Assembly (NCBI RefSeq): GCF_026210795.1
Contig: NC_089454.1
Span: 248,001 to 312,000, forward strand
From: Rhizophagus irregularis
Taxonomy: Eukaryota > Glomeromycota > Glomeromycetes > Glomerales > Glomeraceae
DNA: 64,000 nucleotides
Reading direction: 5' to 3'
A program made the translations under genes and the position numbers. The notes beneath the pieces were generated by a model. That model searched no databases, was not told the origin of the DNA, and was given only the letters and a program-made list of their open reading frames with translations. Positions 23,661 to 34,049 of this stretch are shown piece by piece; position 1 is the first letter of the stretch; each line of letters starts with the position of its first letter.

Positions 23661-23828
23661 TTTAATGATAGTTAAAAAATGCAAGTCAAAAAAAAAACAA
23701 ATATCTAAATATAAAAAAAAAAAGAAATAATTAATTGAATAAAAAAAAAAAATTTTTTTTATCCCTTTTTTTTTGCGTGAAAAAAATTAATTATTAGTTT
23801 TTAAATTATAAATTAAATTACAATTTTA

Positions 23829-24875
23829 CTAATTTAATATATAAACTTGCCTTTTGGGTAATTCCAGATTTAGAATAACTTCCTTGTCCGGAAAAACTGC
23901 TTCTCTTAATAGGCAATTGGATCCCTCAGGATCTTTTGGCAAATCGTACTCAAATTTGACAAATATGAGTTTCGTATTATTAATATTTACATCAACAGAG
24001 AGATTTTTCACATTAAAAATAAAAATATCTACAATTAAACAGCTTTACCAAAAAAAAAGTAAATAAAATATTAATAAAAACAATTAATATTAATATAAAT
24101 AAACTAATATTAATACCTATTAATTTCGACTTCAAAAATATTGTAAGCTGGTAATTGTGATATTAATTTCGACTTCAAAAATATTGTAAGCTGGTAATTG
24201 TGATTGTGATGGTTGTGGTGATTGTGGTGGTGGGAGTTGTACCGGTGATGATTGTGGTGATTGTGGTGGTGGGAGTTGTAACGGTGATGATTGTGGTAAT
24301 GGTTGTGATAGGGGCGGCTGTACCGGGGATTGTAGTGATTGGTTTTGTGTATTCTAATTTTTTATAAAAAATTTTAATAAGTAATAATTCCTTCATTAAT
24401 TTATATTTCATTAATGTAATAATAGTGCTTACAGATCGTCCATCATCATCGTCGTCGTCATCATCATCATCATCATCATCATAATCATCATCATCTCCTC
24501 CTTTTGGACGTGTCTTGCGAACATGATTGTTTTACTTAGAGGTCCGATAAATTTTTTGTTTCTCACATAATTGTAAAATCTAGTTTTATCATCATCATTT
24601 TCGAAGTGCACAAATCCATGCCTAAATATAACAAATGTTCATTTAATTAAATTATTAATTAAAAATTGTATATATTAATTATTTTATTTCATTACCCCCA
24701 ATCAGGATCCTTTCTGATATGTACAAAATTGTAAGAAAATCTATTCTTTAACCATCCCTTAACGTCTTTCGATTTTATCCCTTTTAACTCTTTCGTGTTC
24801 TTACCACCGAAGAAAACTGATAATTTATGATCACGACAACATTCATGTTTTTTCTTACCTATATTATTATTAAAT
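23829..24875 (-). pseudogene. RRM-like protein with acidic run and P/Q-rich tail
   Basis: Exon at about 24870-24697 reads LSVFFGGKNTKELKGIKSKDVKGWL then FVHIRKDPDWG before a GT donor. The next exon gives HGFVHFENDDDKTRFYNYV and TIMFARHVQK. FFGG-like and GFVHF segments sit where RNP2 and RNP1 of an RNA recognition motif would be, so an RRM fold is proposed by pattern. A one-base shift in AAAAGG near 24500 separates this from GGDDDDY and a long Asp run; in the unshifted frame the run reads Met. A P/Q/S-rich exon follows (24350-24115, LPPPQSPQ repeats), then LIFVKFEYDLPKDPEG...LNLELPKRQVY ending at 23829. A 45-bp direct duplication lies at 24119-24205. Probably decayed; function beyond RNA binding unknown. 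Confidence 0.5.
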
Positions 24876-25027
24876 AAAATTAAAAATAATAAATTAATAC
24901 TTTATATTAAAAAAAAGAAAAATGATTCATTCTTGATATATACTTTTTCATATAATATATTTGATTTCAATAAAGGAATATTAAATATCATATTTTAACA
25001 AAGGAATGGGAATGTTAAAGATGAAAG

Positions 25028-25195
25028 GAAACATATTTTAGCCTTTCGGGACGAAAGGAATCTTATTTTAGCCTTTCGTGACGAAAGGAATCTTATTTTA
25101 GCCTTTCGTGACAAAAGGAATATCGATTATTTTAACCAAGGATTTAGCCTTTCATGACGAAAGGAATATTTTAATTCAGCCTTTGTGACGAAAGG
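25028..25195. repeat. About 30-bp tandem repeat built on a CCTTTCGTGACGAAAGG palindrome
   Basis: Five units contain CCTTTCGTGACGAAAGG, an 8-bp-arm hairpin, joined by AATCTTATTTTAG. The last unit is slightly diverged. No gene overlaps it. Confidence 0.85.
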
Positions 25196-25463
25196 AATAG
25201 CAAGCAAATTTACTTACCCATTTTTCTTTGTTTACTAAATCTTACGAAACCCACATTCTTATTGTAATTCGAATGCAAAATTCGATAAATTTTATTGGTC
25301 AGTTAATGTTAATCATCATGTGAAATCAAATATTTTTTTTTTAGTCATACTCAAGTTTCACAAACCCAATTATATTGCACTATACGTCATAATTACACAT
25401 CTTAATTACAAAAAAACTTTTTGTGTCACTTATCAGTCCAATCAAAAATAAATAAACCGGATT

Positions 25464-25870
25464 TTGAACAGGCATAACACGAGATTATATTTAAACGGTA
25501 CGGTAACACTATTGGCTTTAGCCTTTAAGCAATGTGACGAAAATTATACCCTACCTCCCGCTGTCAACACCTTCTTCACCAAGAATATTATATTCTTTGA
25601 GAGATGTGTTAATATCTATGACGAACAACAACTGGCTAATTCCTTACAACCATCCAGTATAAAGAGGCCTGTAAAATTTGTAAGTATTTTGGCCATTCTG
25701 TAAAAAGTTGCCCCAATTTAAAATCGCAGTTTTGATGGGGTAATTATTGTATACGCTGCTGGAAAGCTGGGCACAACAGTAGTGAATGTAAAAATGAACT
25801 GGAGGTCGTGCCGTTCAACGAAGAGTTTCGTTCTCCAGAAGAAATTGTAAATTTTTTGATTTATAAATAG
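25464..25870 (+). pseudogene. Zinc-knuckle (double CCHC) protein fragment
   Basis: An ORF from 25464 (LNGTVTLLALAFKQCDENYTLPPAVNTFF) is followed after a shift near 25640 by two knuckles, CKICKYFGHSVKSC and CIRCWKAGHNSSEC, both C-x2-C-x4-H-x4-C. One TGA lies between them. The frame ends FRSPEEIVNFLIYK and TAG at 25870. CCHC pairs occur in retroelement Gag proteins and cellular RNA-binding proteins; the context does not decide. No reverse transcriptase is nearby. Confidence 0.55.
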
Positions 25871-26139
25871 TTTATTTTTTTTAAAAAAAAATTTTGAAAT
25901 TTTTTTTTTCTTACGAAATTTACCATGAGTTGCTGGTAGCAGTGGCAAATTTCGAAAGTTTATCTGGGCCGTGGTGGCAGGGTGAACTTTTTTTTTTATA
26001 CTTTTATTGTATGAAATATTTTTCAATTTTTACAACCTAATAAAGAGTTAACGGACATTTTTTGAATATCATCTTGAATGCCAAATTGATATGGTGATAA
26101 TGTTAAATTCATATTGCAGAAAATATAAAAAAAAATTGT

Positions 26140-26618
26140 TCAATATGGAAGTCAGTAATTTGATGGATCAGTGATGTCAGAATCAACATCGGAAGTACAT
26201 ATTGAAAGATCACGTCGTATTTTGATAAATTTATTGATGTCGCGACGTTATAACCAGAAGTACTTGGAAAATCACAGTTAACTGTGTAGAGGCTTCCATT
26301 AAACGAGAAAAATTTTTCATGTGCTGCGTCATTGCTCCTCTTCCAAATTAATGATTTCTGCTTGTCTGGTTGATTGAGATTGTTGTCTCCTCTTCAAAAT
26401 GTGGACACCTGGGCAATATTGTAAACGAGGTAGTTGTTCATCCTCATAAGGATATTGCAATCGAAATGGTCTGTAATTACGTCCAAATTCAGGATAATAT
26501 TGTGATTGAGGTTTATAAATGGATTGTTGTTGCCGTTGATATTGCTGATGATGTTGTTGTAGATGTTGTTGGTGAAGTTGATGTTGATGTTGCTGTTGCT
26601 GTTTTTAAAAATAACCTT
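26140..26618 (-). pseudogene. P/Q-rich gene family, truncated copy B
   Basis: A Gln/His-rich exon starts after a TTTTTAAAAACAG acceptor (26618) and reads QQHLQQHHQQYQRQQQS, then YYPEFGRNYRPFRLQYPYEDEQLPRLQY and INLEEEQ. After a shift the sequence gives DAAHEKFFSFNGSLYTV...SGYNVATSINLSKYD, matching the copy C end (DARDRFFTHTGNLYTV...SGYNIGSSIDLSKYE). The middle of the family domain is missing, so the two ends are fused by deletion. Confidence 0.55.
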
Positions 26619-26962
26619 CACGATTAACTCAATTTAATATTTTATTATTGTATTATAAAATCCAATATACTAATAAAAATGATTTGATTTATTTTAAAAA
26701 AACACTGCATGATATCTTCGTGATATCGGTTTGTAATTGTAAAAAAATTATCTAAATGATATCGCCGTGATGTTTCATAATTGTACCAAAAAAAATCTAA
26801 ATGATATCGCCGTGTTCGATTCAGTTAAAGAATGTGAATGAATGTTCGTTAATTTTGGTTGCAAATTTAAAGTTTTATTTTGGCAATAATGTTATACAAT
26901 AGAAATAAAAATGATAAAGAATATACTATCTACCCGTCTTCTTTTAGATTGTGAAAGTAAAA

Positions 26963-26990
26963 AAATATATATATATATATATATATAGAT
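26963..26990. repeat. TA dinucleotide microsatellite
   Basis: About twelve TA repeats in a row. Confidence 0.9.
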
Positions 26991-27211
26991 ACAAAGAAAA
27001 AAATTATTGTTGTAGTAACAATGATAATTATAATCATTTGAGCTGGTTTTTAAAATGATGGTTTTTTACATAGATTTTTTTTTTTAAAAAAAAAAGAAAA
27101 ATTTGTTTTATAAATTTACATACGAACCTCTCATCAAACTTCAACACACGACCAGATACTTTACTTTTCTACGCTAAAAATTTAAATTGAAAAAAATCTA
27201 CATAATATATA

Positions 27212-29032
27212 TTATTTTTTTCGCTTTTTAGTAGATTTCTTTGATTTCGGCTTTGGTTCATCCTCAGAGCTGGAATTTGAATCATCATCATCATTATTTT
27301 CAATTTCATACTTTGATAAATCAATCGAAGAACCAATATTATATCCAGATAAATTGTTAAAAATATTATTAACCGTATAAAGGTTTCCGGTGTGAGTAAA
27401 AAAACGGTCACGTGCATCACTGTTATAAATTTCTAAACAGTGGAATCCAAAAAGAATTAAATTTTTAAGCGAATTTTCGTTTTCTTGAGATATCGGCTTG
27501 TCTGAAAATTTCAACCAAAGGTTGAATATTTCTTCAATATGACGACCTTTTAAGTACGGCTTGAAATCAAGACTTTCGTCTTTTTCTTTACGTTTTTGAT
27601 AAGTTTCATATCTAAGCTTGATGTTATCCCATAATGTATTTCTCCAGTACGACCAGGTTTTACAAAAACTTTTTGCTACATTATGTAATATGTCAGGATG
27701 ATCGTTCATAAAAGTTGGTAACAATGACGCTAAGAAATCTTCTATAATTTGATTATTGTTGCTTTTATCTAAGTTTCTTGTTCTTAGGAATAATGATTTT
27801 AATTCGTTAATCACTATTATTCTTAACCACTTTGGGATAGAGTTTTGCAACGATATAATATTAGAAATTCTCTTCTGGTTATATGATATATTTGTATCAC
27901 GATCTGTGAACTTTTCAGGAGAATTTGCATAAGGGCGAATCGATGTTGGATATCTTCGATTCTTGAAATAGAATTTTGGCAGCTGTAAGCCTGAGCTTAA
28001 GAGTTCTTCTTCCATATCATTCCTAATTTTTAAAGAAAACATTGTTATATGAAGATTACAAGATGATAAATATGAAAAAAATATATTTGTTACATTGGAT
28101 TCATCCGAGGGAGAGTTGAAGATGTAACAGAAGGTATAGCAATACGAGAAGAAGTACTAGTACTACTTTGAGTTATAAGAGGAATTTCTTCCAAGGTATC
28201 CCTAATTTTAAAAAACATTATGTTAATATGAAGATTATAAGATTATAAATATGAAAAAATCATATTCGTTACATTGAATCCGTCCGCGCGAGGAGTTGGG
28301 GCAAAAATTATTCATAATAGATGTACGACGATGGAGGGAAGCGCTTCGTACTTCACTAACGAACTTGCCTCTGTGGATCATCTGCTCGATTTGATCATGT
28401 AAATGTTCGGGGAGCGTCGTGGCAAAGCGTTCTGCAATAGATTGTCGGACATAAACAGGATTAACGGCTCTGGGACATGATGTCCTCGATTTGTAGAAAT
28501 AGTGTAGCGAGTAAATTATCTATATGATAGAAATAACGTTACAAGTTATTGTTCTGTTATTGAAGATTTCTTCAAATACCGAATATTATAATAATACAGA
28601 CCAATTTCTTCATCAGAAAGTAATTGTGTTGAAGGATGCTGCAAGTGTTGTGAGGAATACGAGGGGTATGGAAGCTGTTGTTGTGACGAGGGGTATGGAG
28701 ACTGTTGTTGTGAAGAGGGGTATGGAGACTGTTGTTGTGACGAGGGGTATGGAGACTGTTGTTGTGACGAGGGGTATGGGTACAAGAGGTATGGAGAATG
28801 TTGCCGTGACGAAAAACGTTGAGAGGGATATGGATACTGTTGCTGTGACGAACGTAAGGAAGGTAAAAGTTGAGATGATTGAGATAAATATTGTTGTGAC
28901 CATTGAGGTTGAGATTGCGATTGCGAAGGCGATTGCGAAGGCGGTTGCGAAGGTTCCCGAATGCTTAATAAGAGAGCTCCGTCTATGACTTTCTTTTTCT
29001 TGTACAGGCTTATTACGATCTTGAGAAGACAT
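27212..29032 (-). CDS. P/Q-rich multi-exon gene, family copy C (best preserved)
   Basis: Likely four exons. Exon 1 (29032 to about 28600): MSSQDRNKPVQEKES, RSSLIKH, a one-base shift near 28967, then QPPSQSPSQSQSQPQWSQQY and four tandem SSQQQSPYP units to LLSDEEIG. Exon 2 (about 28500-28275): SRTSCPRAVNPVYVRQSIAE, FATTLPEHLHDQIEQM, RRTSIMNNFCPNSSRG. Exon 3 (about 28200-28093): DTLEEIPLITQSSTSTSSRI to LPRMNPM. Exon 4 (28024-27212): IPKWLRIIVINELKSLFLRT, then SYWRNTLWDNIKLRYETYQK, LFGFHCLEIYNSDARDRFF, GNLYTV, SGYNIGSSIDLSKYE, an acidic D/S run and a KPKSKKSTKKRKK tail that looks like a nuclear signal. A single shift in exon 1 is either decay or a sequence error. No known domain recognised; a disordered N-terminus and a helical C-terminal domain are visible. 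Four related copies lie within 12 kb. Confidence 0.6.
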
Positions 29033-29089
29033 TTTTTGATAATGGTTTCTATGAGTTAAAAAATGTGGGTCAAAAAATTTTTTCAATTG

Positions 29090-30240
29090 AATTTTTTTTT
29101 TTATTTAAATAATTTTAATCTTACCACATCGATGATCGAGTAAAAATACGGTTAATTTCGAAAATAAAAATTATTTTTTGCCATTGATCTATTACATCGT
29201 GTAATACAGATTTTTTTAAGGGAAAAAAAATCTGATTAATTATTTAATATAATGATGGATATTGTGATTAAATCATGAACAAGTAATTTTTTCATATCGT
29301 GATTATATTACTTTTTTTCCTTAAAAAAATCATACGGTACAATAAAAACAATGGAAAAAAGAATTTTTTTTTCTTTTCGAAATTAAATAGATTAGATTGA
29401 GTCAATAATTAGACTTTTCTTTTTTTCGAAATTAATCTCATCATATGATTACGGATATTGTAATTAAATCATGATCGAGTAGAATCTTTTTTCAATTTTT
29501 CTTTTTTTTCTTTGTGATCGAATAAAATTCCATATCGTGTTTATACACCTATTAGCAAAAAAACTTTTTTTTGCAAAAAAAAATTGTATTGATATTGGTT
29601 TCCTAATAACACTACGGGTTCCTTGAACCCTCTCAAGCATCTAAAGTTAAACTCTCTCATAAACACAGAGAGCGCAACTTACCTTAATATGACATGAATA
29701 CTAAATATGCTTAGTAGTGAGAACGAAAAATTAAATTTTGGGGATCAACAAACTGAAATGGATTTTAACACATGAATCCTTCAGATGAAATTACTATGTT
29801 AGTAGAAAATTCAGGAGGTGGAAATAAACAGTATAATTATAATTTTGCTTCGCCACAATAACTTTTTATGATGGTAACAATCGTTATATAATTTTGATTA
29901 TTTTCTACATGACCAAAATAAGTATATTGTCTTTTTAACAAAATTTTTTAAGATCATCAAAATATTATTTTGATATTAGCAACTGAATGTTGGAACACAT
30001 GATCGGAAATCTGATTCTTCAATAATTTAAGTATAATACTTATACGAAAATTTATAGCATATTTTTTTTATTTTATATTATAGTGTATTATAAGTTTATT
30101 ATATTATTATTATCATAAAAAAAAATTGTGACCCGTCTTGCATAATTGCGCTTCTTCACTCCAATGTAAATAAAATGTGATAAAAGATAATTTTTTTATT
30201 ATAGTACCTAATATCATAAAAACGCTAACATTTTATTTAT
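29090..30240. other. AT-rich spacer, no gene seen
   Basis: Several T-runs and near-repeats around CATGATCGAGTA/ATCATGAACAAGTAA (29130-29490). No ORF of protein-like make-up. Confidence 0.4.
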
Positions 30241-30244
30241 TAGG

Positions 30245-30835
30245 GATGATATTGAAAAAAGCTTGTTGAAGCTGGATTATCATTACCATTAAAATATCTG
30301 GAAATTTGATCATTTTTCAAAATTTGATTTGACGAATCGTTCAAGTACATCGTTCCTAAATAATGGCTTCAATTCGCCGAAAATTATCTTTCTAATCCAC
30401 TTCGGTAGTGATTTGTACGACTCAAAAAGCAAACGTGCCATTTGAGCTTGAGTAATGCTGCCTGAATTGTGTGGATCGATGAATTCTTTTTAAGGATACG
30501 CTGACGTGTTACAAATTTATAATAATTTGCGTAACGTCCTTTGGAAGAAATTAGTAGAAAGGTACATTAAATATAAAAATAGTAAAGAGAAGATTAAGCC
30601 GAATGTAAATCTAAAGAATCGACAAATTAAGGAAAATACTAACGGAGGAGAATGAGAGCGCACTTAAAATCTCATCATCTTTGGGTTTTATTGTATTGAG
30701 AATTTATAAGATGCGCACGACAAATTTTTCTCATTTTACGGAAGCCTTTTCACAGTTACTTGTGATTTTCCAAAGCTCTTCGAGATATAATATTGCGGCT
30801 TCTATGGATTTATCAAATTTTTATGTAGTCTTTAA
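30245..30835. pseudogene. P/Q-rich gene family, copy D, broken by an internal inversion
   Basis: On the minus strand 30480-30300 encodes ARLLFESYKSLPKWIRKIIFGELKPLFRN, matching IPKWLRIIVINELKSLFLRT of copy C. On the plus strand 30485-30835 encodes YNNLRNVLWKKLVERYIKYK, ENESALK, and DAHDKFFSFYGSLFTVTCDF, matching the following part of copy C. The two halves of one domain lie on opposite strands and abut near 30482, so one half has been inverted. Confidence 0.6.
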
Positions 30836-31098
30836 ATAATAATAATCATACACGTGATAATACAGTGGCCATAAGTCACACGCTCCTGGGTATAATTTCA
30901 TGGGATGGTTTTTTCCCGAAGGGAAAAACCCTGAACTACTGTAGTTACTGAAACAGGAATTATACACGAGATCTTTACGTTGTACTAAACTAATTTTGAC
31001 GACAGTACAATTGGACAATTTCCAAAATTGTTGAATCCCAATAATAAATAACATCTTTTTTCGATAAAAAAAAAAGGTAATTTTCTTTTCATTTAATA

Positions 31099-31476
31099 AT
31101 GGGAAAACCATCATTACATTCTAGGAAAACGGCCTGGCGTAGACAAAAAAAACGACAATATAAAAAATTTAAACAAAAAGAAATTGAAATATCTGATCTC
31201 CAGATACAGCTCCAGGATTTCCAAAAAGCTGTTGAGACAGCCGGTGAACATGTGATTTCCAAGCTAGACAAAACTGAGCGTGAAAATGCAAATCTATTGA
31301 AGTGGATCGATATTTTTTCAAATCAAATCTCAAGTCAGGAAGAAGAGATATATAAGCTTGAATTAAAGAGTTATTTAGCACAATCATCATCGTCTCTGTC
31401 ATCTCCACCACAGCCACCATCATCATCATCATCATCATCACAATTGTCACCGACATCTTTTAAAAAGCATGGATGA
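31099..31476 (+). CDS. Small basic coiled-coil protein, bZIP-like layout
   Basis: The 125-codon ORF starts MGKPSLHSRKTAWRRQKKRQ, a strongly basic stretch (residues 8-30), then a heptad-like helix (EIEISDLQIQLQDFQKAVET and TERENANLLKWIDIF, residues 31-85), and a Ser/Pro tail rich in S runs (residues 95-118). A basic region followed by a coiled coil resembles bZIP factors, but the N-x7-R signature of true bZIPs is not evident. The ATG follows an A/T-rich leader; no intron needed. Codon use and composition look coding. The TCATCA-rich 3' part also yields a chance ORF on the other strand. Function unknown. Confidence 0.55.
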   Translation: MGKPSLHSRKTAWRRQKKRQYKKFKQKEIEISDLQIQLQDFQKAVETAGEHVISKLDKTERENANLLKWIDIFSNQISSQEEEIYKLELKSYLAQSSSSLSSPPQPPSSSSSSSQLSPTSFKKHG

Positions 31477-31734
31477 GTACTTTAAACATAATCAAGTTAG
31501 TAATTTTTTAGGTATTGTGCAATTTTTAATGATTTTTATTTTTATAATTAATGAATTGTTCTCATTTTTTAGTAAAAGAAATCTAGTAGTTCATTATTTT
31601 TTTTTACTATTCTCATTTTTTTTAAATAAAAGAAATTTTTGTAATATTGAAATAAATACATAAAATAATCAAATTCGTATTAATAATATATCGTGTAAAA
31701 TATGTTTTATTTGCCAGTAAATAATAAAAAAAAA

Positions 31735-31915
31735 TATTTGTAAAGGTTTAACTGGGAAATTTTCGCCTATCAGGAGGATATGGGGAAATTTTCGCCCGCT
31801 AGAACTCTACGATAATAATCGCCATAAGGTATACATAGTAATCGAACCAGAGACCCGCTGCGATGCGGATTTCCTATCTCAAACTACTCTACCACATGCG
31901 ATTATCTGTTTAAGG
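31735..31915 (-). repeat. Candidate tRNA-derived SINE relic
   Basis: On the minus strand TGGTAGAGTAG (A-box-like) is followed after about 40 nt by GGTTCGATT, close to the pol III B box. A full tRNA does not fold: the T-stem lacks the G53-C61 pair and the anticodon loop is irregular. Downstream on the same strand GGCGAAAATTTCCC is repeated twice before a T/A-rich end. A tRNA-headed SINE fits; a chance match is possible. Confidence 0.35.
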
Positions 31916-31919
31916 GATA

Positions 31920-32618
31920 TTTATTGATTACTCTTTATTACTAAATTACTGGATTATTGATTGTGCTATTCCCTAATAAGGTTTGTACGATCACTGTAAG
32001 ACCTGTTATGTATGTATATATACATGTTAATTGTTACTGCGTTAAGAGATTGTTAATTTTTTTTTTATCAAAAATTAAATGAGAAAACGATTACAGTTAT
32101 GATAATTGATGATTATAAGGTCAAGGTTACGATAAAAAAATAATTTTTAGAGAATGACATAAATAACAGATTAATAGTTATATTTTAGCGTCAAATTGTG
32201 TTAGTGAAGTTATTACGACATTAACTTATTAACTTGTGAAGTCACATTCTATAAACTTTTAAAACAATATGATATATTGTAATCTTTATTATAATAAAGG
32301 AATAAAAAACATATCAATGTTATCACGGTCTTTTATGTGATATGTACTGTATTTATGAAAAAAGATGGAGTTTTAAAGAGCTAGCAATGTTTCTTCCGCT
32401 ACGGGAAGGAATTTCTAGATCTTCTGTAATAACATCTAACTCCTTAACCTTTTCTTTGATATTTGCGCTTTCAGTTTCAACCCAGACTATTTTGAAGCAT
32501 TTTCTGGAGAATTCTATTAATTTATCTAGTGAAGTTTCCGATAATTTTGTAAAATCGATGGCTGAAACGTATCGGCTTAAGATTCTCTTTAAAACCACCT
32601 CACGTGATATGAAGTTGT
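31920..32618. other. Spacer with one short minus-strand ORF
   Basis: An 81-codon minus-strand ORF (32598-32353, LSETSLDKLIEFSRKCFKIV...DLEIPSRSGRNIASSL) looks protein-like and lies directly downstream of the stop of the gene at 32619. It may be a former C-terminal exon of that gene or a small separate gene. The rest is AT-rich with no ORF. Confidence 0.4.
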
Positions 32619-33930
32619 TTACTTCTCGTCGGTAGGATCTGAACTTTCCGTATATTCACTTTAATAGAAAAAAATTTTAAATCATTAAATCATTGTAGTA
32701 AAAACAACATAACGATATGAACGTATCGATCACCTTTCTACAATTTGTCGAAATTCTTTTACTAATGTTGAAAGTACATTTTTCAATTGATATCGATAGT
32801 CGGAAAATGATTTACGATATCGTTTGTTAATTGACTTCGCCACGCTTTGATAAGCATCATGCCCAAAAATTTTTTGTGTTATTTTATCAAACGCATGATC
32901 GGGCGGATTTCTAGTTCGCAAAAAAAGACATTTCATTTCTTCGTCAATAAGACGATAATTATCCTAAATAGTAATAATATCAATAATACATAATACATCA
33001 GTAATTCTGCTGTGTAATAACGATTGTTCTTAATTGGTAAGAATGTAACAACCAAAATAAGAAATGGACTTTACGTTGTCAGATGATGACGAAGTCGAGG
33101 TGGTTAGTGGCAAATTTGTTGATGGCTGCTTCGTCGAGACATCAAGCATTTTGTTTGCCAAATGTAGCACACTTGGATGTAAGACCAACCAATTGCAAAT
33201 TTGCAATTGATTGGTCATTGCGCCAAACTGAACCGGAATTTCTTCTTCACTCTCTAGAAGTAATATTAAATGAGAATAAAATTATATTCATTAATTATGT
33301 TCAGATTTTATGTTTTACCGCTTTCATCATTTTCATTTTCTTCTTGTTCTTTATCTTGCTCTCTATCCTCTCCCTCTCTCTCTATCTCTCTCTTTCTCTC
33401 TTTCTCTTTTTCTTCTTCTTTCTTTTTCTCTTCTTTCTTTTTCTCTTCTCTCTTTATCTCTCCTCTCCATCTCTTTCTTCTCATTTTCTCTTCTTTCTTT
33501 TTCAATATTTCTTTCTTCTTGCTCTGGAAGCATATCTTCATTATAACGAAGTAAATTTATTTTTAAATAAATTCGCAGAAATATCATTTCAATTGAATAA
33601 TAAAACAATTATTATAAGGTATTTACCCAAAATAATTCTTTCAATATCATCATCTTGTCTATTATTACCTTCTCCAATATCTACATCTTGTCCATGTAAA
33701 TTATCTTGTTCATGTTCACTTCCTTCCTCTCTCCTTTCATCTCTTTCCTTATTATAATCACGTGAAGAGTTGGCAACATATGTACGAATAGTTTTTGTAG
33801 TCTTTGCAGCTTTTGTTGCCTTGTCTTTTAGGTATCATTATAATAGTATTAGGCGCAATTACTATATAAAATTTCAAATCAAAAATATAATTTTATTACC
33901 TTTTCCTGTTACTCCTCTGCGTTTAGTCAT
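32619..33930 (-). pseudogene. Six-exon gene with charged repeat region, LFLRTRN family, copy E
   Basis: Six exons join by clean GT-AG introns: 33930-33900, 33824-33627, 33535-33319, 33253-33075, 32963-32734 and 32658-32619. The product starts MTKRRGVTGKDKATKAAKTT, then EHEQDNLHGQDVDIGEGNN, a long K/E/R-rich tract (EKERRENEKKEMERRDKER and on), EQEENENDES-ESEEEIPVQFG, a Ser/Thr-rich linker, DNYRLIDEEMKCLFLRTRN and SINKRYRKSFSDYRYQLKNV, and ends ESEYTESSDPTDEK. The LFLRTRN and YWRN/YRYQLKN-like motifs link it to copies A-D. Frame is lost twice, near 33720 and in the purine tract near 33370, so it is a recent pseudogene or has sequence errors. Function unknown; the long charged tract suggests a single alpha helix. 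Confidence 0.55.
33340..33530. repeat. Polypyrimidine/polypurine tract inside copy E exon 3
   Basis: About 190 bases are almost only C and T on the plus strand (A and G on the minus), with CTCTTTCTTTTTCTCTTC-type repeats. It encodes the K/E/R tract of copy E. All six chance ORFs over this stretch come from its low complexity. Confidence 0.8.
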
Positions 33931-34049
33931 GATAAACAAACAAGATGGTACTTATTGGTATTGTGCTAGTAGCAACGTAAAGAAATAGGTGATTCCTGAC
34001 GAAACGAATACAGCATTATCTTTATTTATTTATAGAGATTTCTCCTAAT

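Noticed and set aside
28546-28988. 154-codon plus-strand ORF with RGMETVVV repeats
   Set aside because: It is the complement of the SSQQQSPYP-coding repeats of copy C exon 1.
31840-31915. tRNA gene on the minus strand
   Set aside because: The B-box-like GGTTCGATT is present but T-stem and anticodon arms do not pair properly; kept only as a weak SINE candidate.
33083-33757. 224-codon plus-strand ORF rich in Ser/Leu/Phe, resembling a membrane protein
   Set aside because: It is the complement of the K/E/R-coding purine tract of copy E, whose exons join by good splice sites on the minus strand.
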